From Paenibacillus sp. BK033 (GTDB lineage Bacteria > Bacillota > Bacilli > Paenibacillales > Paenibacillaceae), in assembly GCF_004345425.1 (NCBI RefSeq), contig NZ_SLVP01000003.1, positions 1 through 64,000 on the forward strand: a DNA stretch of 64,000 nt. The letters run 5' to 3'. The stretch's first letter is position 1, and the number at the start of each line of letters is the position of its first letter. The notes under the pieces were generated by a model. It had not been told where the DNA came from and did no database searches. It saw only the letters and a list, made by a program, of their open reading frames with translations. The translations under genes and the position numbers were made by a program. This document shows positions 57,956-64,000 of this stretch, in pieces.

Positions 57956-58525
57956 TTGTTCAAATCTGTGAAGAGCGAATGGGAATTAGCGGTGTTCAAC
58001 AGTATTTGGGTCTCTGTGTGGGAGGAAAAAGGCTATGAGCTCGAGCACGCCGCTCAAGTCGTCGAACGGTACCTGGCCGTGGCCGAGGACGGACAATGCG
58101 TAGGAACGTCCGAAATCAAGCCTTACCTGCCCGGCCATAACGAGATCGATACGGTCGCTCCTTTCCAACAGCATTTCAAAATCACCGAGGATCCCACCCG
58201 CGTAGCGGAAATCGATAAAATCGCAGTCTTGCAACATTATAGAGGACAACAGCCGATCTCGGATTTATTATCTTCCGCCGTATATTGCGCGGAGAAGTAT
58301 AATTTCCGCTACTTTATATCGCTGCTGGAGCCCGTATTCTACCGCGCTCTACGAATTACCTTCCGTGTTCCAATGGAAAAGGTTGGCGGCAAAACGTACT
58401 ACAAGGGGGATGACGTCATTCCCGTTATTTTCGACATGGAGTCCATTTACCGCAACAAAGAGGCCTACGAATGGCTGGTCTACCCGGCCGCCCCGCCTGC
58501 CCGATCCGCCAGCAGAGCCATGTAA
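57956..58525 (+). CDS. putative N-acyltransferase (GNAT/autoinducer-synthase-like fold)
   Basis: A 189-residue soluble protein starting at TTG 57956, nine bases after AAGGAG. A segment [48 protein letters not shown] looks like the acyl-donor-binding core of GNAT-fold enzymes (beta-4, the R/Q-x-x-G-x-x loop and following helix). The arrangement with an N-terminal [20 protein letters not shown] recalls acyl-homoserine-lactone-synthase-like and FeeM-like N-acyl amino acid synthases. This assignment is tentative; substrates are unknown. The stop is 38 bases before the chemoreceptor gene, so they may be co-transcribed. A 282-base gap upstream holds no other gene I can support. Confidence 0.6.
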   Translation: MFKSVKSEWELAVFNSIWVSVWEEKGYELEHAAQVVERYLAVAEDGQCVGTSEIKPYLPGHNEIDTVAPFQQHFKITEDPTRVAEIDKIAVLQHYRGQQPISDLLSSAVYCAEKYNFRYFISLLEPVFYRALRITFRVPMEKVGGKTYYKGDDVIPVIFDMESIYRNKEAYEWLVYPAAPPARSASRAM

Positions 58526-58563
58526 GCATTATAAACCACTGTGTAAAGGTAGAGATCACGACT

Positions 58564-60051
58564 ATGACCAAAGATCAGCTTATACTCGACAAACGGAACC
58601 GTTTGTTTGTAAAAATTTTATGGGGACTGCTTGCTCTAGGCCTTCTCGCCGATCTAGGCGCGGGCCTCGGGACGGAAATGATCGTTTTGCTGGCTGTCGT
58701 AGGGCTTATCAGCTGCGGCCTCGCAACCTTCATGACTTACAAGCGGATTATGATCCAATACATTATGTATGTCGTCCCGGTCATTCTAACCGCCTTGACG
58801 GTGCTGCTGATCGTATCCGATCCGCATCCGATTATAAGCACCTACTTCCTCGTTTACGTCAATATTGCCGTCATGACGCTTTACGCGGATTACAAGCCTA
58901 TCATCTTCACCGGCGTTCTCGGCATGGGCGTCAGCACGTACATCTTCCTGGATCCCGATTTGCAGCAGCAGTTGTTCCCGAGTGATTCCTTGCTCTACCT
59001 GTTCTTATATCTGATCTTTGCGACCGTCGCGCTCTCCTTCTCCGCGAAATTCAGTCAACGGCTGCAGTCCGATGTCACAAACGAGCGGCGCGAGGCGCTC
59101 GAAGCGAAGGAGCTTACCGAAAAGGTCGTCGAGAAGCTCAAATCCATGATTCTCATTCTTGGCGAATTCAGCAGCGTTCAGAAAGACACGGTCGAATCGA
59201 CCGGCCAGATCTCGCGAGAGGTCACCACTACCTTTGCGGAAATGTCCGCTTCCATCGAGAAGCAGACCAGCATGGTGCTTAACGTAAGCGATTCCGCCCA
59301 CGCGATTGAATCGGCCGTCTCCCATCTTCGCGAAGGCTCCTCGCAGCTGCAGCAGTACTCCGCGGATACGGCCTTGCTGACCGTGGAAGGAAATGAGCTG
59401 ATCCAGACCTTAACAACGGACGTGAACAGCGTCAAGGCGATTATCGCCCAGACCGTATCCTTGATGGAGCAATTGATTGAGCAGAACGAGCAGGTCAGCT
59501 CGATCGTTGACTCGATCCGGGAAATTTCGGAGCAGACGAATCTTCTTTCCCTGAACGCAGCGATTGAAGCTGCCCGTGCCGGCGAGCATGGCCGAGGTTT
59601 CGCCGTTGTTGCCGGCGAGGTTCGCAAGCTTGCTGATAACGCGAATATTGCAGCGGGAGAAATTTCGAGCATTCTGAGCACGATCCATACGTCGGTCACA
59701 GCCGTCAGCGAACAGGTGCATCTCGGACAACAGGCTGTGGATACCAGCTACGAAGCTTCGCAGCAGGTGGAAACCATTATCAAGCGGATTAACAGCAATA
59801 CCGAGCAGGTTAAGCGGCAATCCGATACCGTTGGCGAATCCTCCAAGCAGCTGTATGACCGGTACTCCTCTATCTCGGGCGAGATGACGGGTATGGCCGC
59901 CATAACCGAGCAGAACATGGCATCCGTTGAAGAGGTTTGCGCAAGCATGGAAACCCAGGATGTGAAGATCGGCCATCTCGTGGAAGGTTACGCGCAGCTG
60001 GATGTCTTGATCTCCGAACTTAAGCAATTGGTTGAGCCGACAACCAAATAA
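58564..60051 (+). CDS. methyl-accepting chemotaxis protein with multi-helix membrane domain
   Basis: A 495-residue chemoreceptor. The N-terminal ~175 residues contain about six short membrane helices with no sizeable extracytoplasmic domain, then a coiled-coil signalling domain without a clear HAMP. The tip is [41 protein letters not shown]. It likely senses through its membrane region (for example membrane state or redox). I start it at ATG 58564; codons upstream in the frame overlap the acyltransferase gene. A terminator follows. Confidence 0.92.
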   Translation: MTKDQLILDKRNRLFVKILWGLLALGLLADLGAGLGTEMIVLLAVVGLISCGLATFMTYKRIMIQYIMYVVPVILTALTVLLIVSDPHPIISTYFLVYVNIAVMTLYADYKPIIFTGVLGMGVSTYIFLDPDLQQQLFPSDSLLYLFLYLIFATVALSFSAKFSQRLQSDVTNERREALEAKELTEKVVEKLKSMILILGEFSSVQKDTVESTGQISREVTTTFAEMSASIEKQTSMVLNVSDSAHAIESAVSHLREGSSQLQQYSADTALLTVEGNELIQTLTTDVNSVKAIIAQTVSLMEQLIEQNEQVSSIVDSIREISEQTNLLSLNAAIEAARAGEHGRGFAVVAGEVRKLADNANIAAGEISSILSTIHTSVTAVSEQVHLGQQAVDTSYEASQQVETIIKRINSNTEQVKRQSDTVGESSKQLYDRYSSISGEMTGMAAITEQNMASVEEVCASMETQDVKIGHLVEGYAQLDVLISELKQLVEPTTK

Positions 60052-60061
60052 CGTTGACGGC

Positions 60062-60096
60062 AACCCGCGAGCGGACTAGCGCTTGCGGGTTTTTCA
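60062..60096 (+). terminator. terminator of the chemoreceptor gene
   Basis: AACCCGCGAGCG and CGCTTGCGGGTT form a 12-bp stem with one G-T pair and a 6-base loop, followed by TTTTC. Confidence 0.85.
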
Positions 60097-60135
60097 TTTT
60101 AGCAGCTCCGTCCATTCATTACTTCCCATAGTAAA

Positions 60136-60165
60136 TCGACAAAAAAATACAAAGCTTGATATAAT
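60136..60165 (+). promoter_or_regulatory. sigma-A promoter of the cyclic-di-GMP protein
   Basis: TCGACA (60136-60141), an 18-base spacer and consensus TATAAT (60160-60165), 38 bases upstream of the start codon. Confidence 0.7.
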
Positions 60166-60203
60166 GATTCAACAACATAGCTGCGGGTGGGCGGAATATT
60201 GAT

Positions 60204-63200
60204 ATGAGTTTATTTAAGCTGGATTTCTTGAAGAGAAAGAAGAGACAAGAGGATATCCCGGTTCTTTCCGATTTGTTTAATATGTCCTTGTTTGATTTTC
60301 GGTCGGACATTTTCCTGCTGTTTGACCGTAACGGACGGCTGATGGAAGCAAACCAGGCCTTTACGAATACATTAGGTTACTCTTTGGAGGAGTTCAAGCA
60401 GCTGACCTACGGCTCGCTTTTACCGGACACTCAGCGGCAACGGGCAAAGGAGCACTTTCAAAAGCTGCTGCATGGCGAAATTCAAATCTTTGAAATCCGC
60501 GTTCTACATAAAACCGGCCAATTCATCGACTTAACCGTTACCGCTTTCCCTAGAAAGAGGAAGGATGCCGTCGATGGCTTCTACGCCATTGCGAAGGACC
60601 TGTCGGACATCAAATTAATGGAGCAGCGATACATATCCTTGCTAAAAAATATGCTCAGCGCTGCCTTTATCATCGATTTGCAGGGCAACATCCTTGACGT
60701 GAATGATGCGGCCGTTAAATTAACGGGCTACGACAAACAGGAGCATGTCCACTTTAGTCAATTCGTTAAGCCTGAATACCTTGAGCAAGCGATGGCTTAT
60801 AATCAGAGGGCACTTGAGGGCGAGACTCTGTCTTTTCAAATATCCATTCTTCATAAAAACGGGCATAGCGTTGATGTCATCACGACCCTCTCCCCGATAT
60901 TTATGCACGAGCAAATTACGGGCATTATCGGAATAAGCAACGATATCTCGGATGAAACAAGAAACAAGCAATTATTCCAAATCAACAAGCAACGCTACGA
61001 ATCCCTGTTTGAACAGAACCCCGACGCGATCTCCTATTTTGATTTGAACGGAAACTTTATGGATTGCAACTCTTCCTTGGAACAAATATTAGGCTATTCC
61101 AGAGAAGAATTATTATATTCCAACTATAGTCGCTTGATTGCCGAACATGAACGGGATAAAGCCAGACATTATTTCAATCAGGCTCTGCAGGGCACTGTTC
61201 AGAGCTATGAACTAGTCTGTCTGCATAAGCAAGGTCATCCGGTCTACATGAAAATGACGAAGCTCCCCATCACGGTAGACAATCGAATTGTCGGAATTTA
61301 TTCCATCGCCAAAGATGTCACAACGAAAAAACAAGCCGAAAACGCGCTTATCGAAGCTGAGTCCAAATACCGCAGCCTGGTGGAAAAATCGATTGTTGGC
61401 GTCTATATCATTCAAAAAAATATGATTCTGTACGCCAATCCTCATCTGATAGACATGCTTGGTTATCAAGAAGCGATTATCGGAATGAGCATTTGGGACA
61501 TCGTTTATCCGGATGACCACCCGGTTGTAAAACAAAACATTCAATTCCTGTATAACGAATCGGATGCGATCCGTCATCCTCTCCGCGTATTAACAGCGGA
61601 AGGGAAATTGCTTGATGTCGAGATGTATTCCAACCGGATCACGTATCAAGGCGCCCCCGCCGTCATTGGTACGGTCCTTGACGTAACGGAGCGGAAAAGA
61701 GCCGAGGAATTGAATGCTTTTCTCGCCTATCACGATTCCTTGACCGAGCTGCCTAACCGGAGAAAGTTTGAAGAAATGCTGGAGAAAACCTTGGAGACCG
61801 CCAAAACTGCCCGCCGCCAATTCGCGGTCATGTATCTCGACATGGACCGGTTCAAATCCATTAACGATTCATTAGGACATGCCGTTGGGGACCAGCTGCT
61901 CATCGCCTTCGCCAAAAGGTTGCGGGAGCAGATCAGGGAAAACGACTTTGCAGCACGAATGGGCGGGGATGAATTCACCGTCATTCTCCCGCAAATCAAG
62001 GACAATAATAGCGCAATCGAGGTCGCCAAGCGGATTATCGAGGGAATTCGGGAGCCTTTTTATATCGAGGATTACGAGCTGTTCATTACAACAAGCGTTG
62101 GAATCAGCATCTATCCTAACGACGGGGACGATTCTTCAACCCTGATGAAAAACGCCGACTCCGCCCTTTATCGGGCTAAAGGCCTTGGGAAAAACGGCTA
62201 TCAGATTTTCACCTCCTCGATGAACGTGCAGACCTATAAAATTTTTACGCTCGAAAAGGATCTTCGGAAGGCCATTTCGCGTAACGAGCTGGAAATGTAT
62301 TATCAGCCCAAGGTGAATATCCATACGGGCGAAATTGTTGGCGCCGAAGCGTTAATCCGGTGGAACCACCCCGAATGGGGGCTTGTATCGCCAAATGAAT
62401 TTATCCCGATATCGGAAGAAACCGGGTTAATCCTGTCGCTTGGCAACTGGGTGAAGAGGACGGTATGCCGGCAGAACAAGGAGTGGCAGCTAGACGGTCT
62501 GAAGCCTATTCCGATCTCGGTCAATGTAACGGCAAAACGGTTTTTGTCCAAAGATATCATGGATACCATTGGGCAAATTTTAGCCGAGACCGGGCTGGAA
62601 CCCCGGTACCTCGAGATTGAGATTACGGAAACCTCCTTGCTAGAGAATGCGGAAACGGTTATGGATACCCTTGACGGGCTGAACAAGCTTGGGGTTACCA
62701 TCTCGCTTGACGACTTTGGAACGGGTTATTCCTCCCTGTCTTATCTCAAACGGTTCAAGCATGCAATCGACATCCTGAAAATTGACCGCTCGTTTATTCA
62801 TGACCTGCATCAAGGCAGCGACGACAACGCCATTATCAGCACGATTATTCAACTGGCACAGCATATGAACATGTCGGTTGTCGCGGAAGGCGTTGAGACC
62901 GAAGAGCAGCTTCATATTCTCAAGCTTCTGAACTGCGACCTCGTTCAAGGCTATTTGTTCAGCAGACCCGTGCAAGCAGAAGCGTTTGCCGAATTGCTAA
63001 AGCGGGGATTCCTGACTCCCCTTATCAAAGGGGCCGATGCTCCAATTGAAAACAGAAGGGCATATTTCCGGGTTCATCTTCCTCACCCAATCAGTGCTTT
63101 AATGACCGTCATCGAGATCAACGGAAGGAGCATTGAGCTTGGCAAAACGGAAATCGTCATCGAAAATATAGGGGCCGGAGGATTGCGATTCTTGTCTTCC

Positions 63201-63488
63201 ATCCAGCTTGCCGTCCATCCGGGAATTCTGTTGGAGATTGAAGCCCAGCTTCTCAACAAAATCTTTAAGCTATACGGCAAGGTTGTCTGGTTGAAGGAGC
63301 TGGAATCCGGCATTTATCGCTACGGCCTTGAATTCCAGATCGGCGACAACGATCGAACGCCGTTAACCCGCGTTCTCCATACGTTATCCATGCAGCTCCT
63401 GAAGAACCCGATTGTTCCCGGCTGCAGATTCATAAAAGAGGACGGCGTTCAATATTTGCGAGCCTTCATCGACCATCGCTCCCTCTAA
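60204..63488 (+). CDS. PAS(x4)-GGDEF-EAL-PilZ cyclic-di-GMP signalling protein
   Basis: A 1,094-residue soluble protein. Four PAS/PAC units occupy residues ~30-505. The GGDEF domain has intact RMGGDEF (~586-590) and the inhibitory I-site R-E-N-D exactly five residues before it. The EAL domain has EALIRWNHP (~714), the catalytic Glu segment LEIEITETSLL, DDFGTGYSSLSYLK and EGVET, so both cyclase and phosphodiesterase activities look possible. From ~949 a PilZ domain follows with ENRRAYFRV and IENIGAGGLRF. There is no membrane segment. It is monocistronic between its own promoter and terminator; the sensing signal is unknown. Confidence 0.95.
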   Translation: MSLFKLDFLKRKKRQEDIPVLSDLFNMSLFDFRSDIFLLFDRNGRLMEANQAFTNTLGYSLEEFKQLTYGSLLPDTQRQRAKEHFQKLLHGEIQIFEIRVLHKTGQFIDLTVTAFPRKRKDAVDGFYAIAKDLSDIKLMEQRYISLLKNMLSAAFIIDLQGNILDVNDAAVKLTGYDKQEHVHFSQFVKPEYLEQAMAYNQRALEGETLSFQISILHKNGHSVDVITTLSPIFMHEQITGIIGISNDISDETRNKQLFQINKQRYESLFEQNPDAISYFDLNGNFMDCNSSLEQILGYSREELLYSNYSRLIAEHERDKARHYFNQALQGTVQSYELVCLHKQGHPVYMKMTKLPITVDNRIVGIYSIAKDVTTKKQAENALIEAESKYRSLVEKSIVGVYIIQKNMILYANPHLIDMLGYQEAIIGMSIWDIVYPDDHPVVKQNIQFLYNESDAIRHPLRVLTAEGKLLDVEMYSNRITYQGAPAVIGTVLDVTERKRAEELNAFLAYHDSLTELPNRRKFEEMLEKTLETAKTARRQFAVMYLDMDRFKSINDSLGHAVGDQLLIAFAKRLREQIRENDFAARMGGDEFTVILPQIKDNNSAIEVAKRIIEGIREPFYIEDYELFITTSVGISIYPNDGDDSSTLMKNADSALYRAKGLGKNGYQIFTSSMNVQTYKIFTLEKDLRKAISRNELEMYYQPKVNIHTGEIVGAEALIRWNHPEWGLVSPNEFIPISEETGLILSLGNWVKRTVCRQNKEWQLDGLKPIPISVNVTAKRFLSKDIMDTIGQILAETGLEPRYLEIEITETSLLENAETVMDTLDGLNKLGVTISLDDFGTGYSSLSYLKRFKHAIDILKIDRSFIHDLHQGSDDNAIISTIIQLAQHMNMSVVAEGVETEEQLHILKLLNCDLVQGYLFSRPVQAEAFAELLKRGFLTPLIKGADAPIENRRAYFRVHLPHPISALMTVIEINGRSIELGKTEIVIENIGAGGLRFLSSIQLAVHPGILLEIEAQLLNKIFKLYGKVVWLKELESGIYRYGLEFQIGDNDRTPLTRVLHTLSMQLLKNPIVPGCRFIKEDGVQYLRAFIDHRSL

Positions 63489-63493
63489 GCCTA

Positions 63494-63531
63494 AAAAAGC
63501 ACCGCAGGCGAATTCCGCTTGCGGTGCTTTC
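63494..63531 (+). terminator. terminator of the cyclic-di-GMP protein gene
   Basis: AAAGCACCGCAGGCG and CGCTTGCGGTGCTTT form a 15-bp stem with one mismatch and a 4-base loop; it starts six bases after the stop codon. Confidence 0.85.
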
Positions 63532-63555
63532 TGTCCCCTCCCCCGCAGGATCTTT

Positions 63556-63620
63556 TGGCGGCCTTTGCTTGTGCTTTGCCACCTCTGAATATTGTTCATG
63601 CAAAGCACAAGCAACAGCAA
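63556..63620 (-). repeat. covarying hairpin element, copy 3
   Basis: The inner 15-bp stem TTGCTTGTGCTTTGC / GCAAAGCACAAGCAA (63565-63579 and 63600-63614) is perfect around a 20-base loop. On the minus strand it is framed by GCTGTTG and CAAAGGC, as in copies 1 and 2, but the stem sequence is different. No outer stem is seen. It lies between the terminators of two convergent genes. Confidence 0.7.
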
Positions 63621-63670
63621 CAGCAACCGGACGAGGATACTTTTCTGTAAATCCCACCCCAGCATCAACA

Positions 63671-63703
63671 AAAAAGAAAGGCTGCCCAAAAGGACAGCCT
63701 TCC
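63671..63703 (-). terminator. terminator of tcdA
   Basis: AAGGCTGCC and GG-A-CAGCCTT form a stem with one bulged base and a short loop, and the minus strand continues TTTCTTTTTT. It directly follows the stop codon at 63705. Confidence 0.8.
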
Positions 63704-63704
63704 T

Positions 63705-64000
63705 CTATACTTCTATGCCATGCTTCTCCAAAAGATCCTGCACCACTACGCTTACCATGATAAGACCGGCAACCGGAGGCACAAAGGCGTTGCTCGCGGG
63801 CGGCTGCTTCGCTTTGCGGATCTCCGGAGCGTTTTCCGGCACAATGCGCTGCGTCACGTCCTCGCGAGGCTTCTTGGGCAACTCGTCCGAGAAGACCACC
63901 TTCACGCCTTTCTTAATGCCGTCCTTGCGCAGCTTCGTGCGTACGACGCGCGCGATAGGATCCGTATGCGTCTTCGAGATATCCGCAACCGTGAATCTCG
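63705..64000 (-). CDS. tcdA: tRNA threonylcarbamoyladenosine dehydratase TcdA, 3' part (partial)
   Basis: The C-terminal ~98 residues of an E1-like enzyme that cyclises t6A to ct6A at position 37 of ANN-decoding tRNAs. The visible protein reads RFTVADISKTHTDPIARVVR, then KLRKDGIKKGVKVVFSDELP, PRED and NAFVPPVAGLIMVSVVVQDLL, typical of TcdA/YgdL/YrvM. The catalytic N-terminal part lies beyond the right edge. In B. subtilis yrvM is adjacent to rarA (yrvN). Confidence 0.93.
   Translation of the reverse strand, partial: RFTVADISKTHTDPIARVVRTKLRKDGIKKGVKVVFSDELPKKPREDVTQRIVPENAPEIRKAKQPPASNAFVPPVAGLIMVSVVVQDLLEKHGIEV

Noticed and set aside
63611-63628. CAACAG trinucleotide-like run
   Set aside because: Only a few units; explained as the edge of hairpin copy 3 rather than a separate satellite.

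Overview
The window looks like a chromosomal segment of a Paenibacillus-type, spore-forming member of the Bacillales. This rests on the 16S 5' end, Gram-positive ribosome-binding sites and Rho-independent terminators, a preQ1-I riboswitch, an alaS T-box, GlnR/TnrA-, Fur- and CodY-like sites, and a gene set (alaS-ireB-ruvX-yrzB-mltG, cymR-cysteine desulfurase-mnmA, rarA, tcdA) that matches a conserved block in Bacillus subtilis with other genes inserted. No tRNA, insertion sequence, prophage or CRISPR array was seen.

Layout. 1-413: 5' end of a 16S rRNA gene running left, with two tandem promoters. 573-6555: a 28-codon spore-like peptide gene and a 1,908-residue protein made mostly of 18 tandem carboxypeptidase-regulatory-like beta-sandwich repeats. 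6678-9155: queC-queD-queE-queF under a preQ1-I riboswitch/terminator. 9233-12039: a molybdopterin sulfite-oxidase-like enzyme, an exported SLH-like protein and a MarR regulator. 12110-16923: urease operon ureABCFGD (no ureE), whose promoter carries a GlnR/TnrA box near -50. 17093-25343: a sugar-sensing module, with an AraC-type response regulator, a histidine kinase and a membrane-tethered sugar-binding protein translationally coupled by ATGA overlaps, followed by mglB-mglA-mglC; twin 13-bp direct repeats lie just upstream of mglB. 25572-27257: ilvD.

27765-43471: envelope and signalling genes (polysaccharide deacetylase, two AI-2E-type transporters, a class B PBP, MltG, two chemoreceptors) together with the alaS T-box leader and the ireB-ruvX-DUF1292-DUF1292 operon. 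43643-47378: zinc-ribbon protein, PRC-barrel protein, cysteine desulfurase, CymR, and divergent mnmA. 47427-54820: a CNNM/CBS transporter, a CopC-CopD pair, and a siderophore uptake system around a Fur box. 55037-63488: an orphan GHKL sensor kinase, rarA, a possible N-acyltransferase, a chemoreceptor without an extracytoplasmic sensor domain, and a PAS4-GGDEF-EAL-PilZ cyclic-di-GMP protein. The right edge holds the 3' part of tcdA.

The most unusual signal is a dispersed intergenic hairpin family found three times (27337-27455, 40076-40190, 63556-63620). The flanks GCTGTTG and CAAAGGC are constant, while the stems between them are unrelated in sequence yet still fully complementary. One copy lies inside the alaS mRNA leader. 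This covariation suggests selection on structure, either as an RNA element or as a palindromic mobile repeat; I do not recognise it as a named family.
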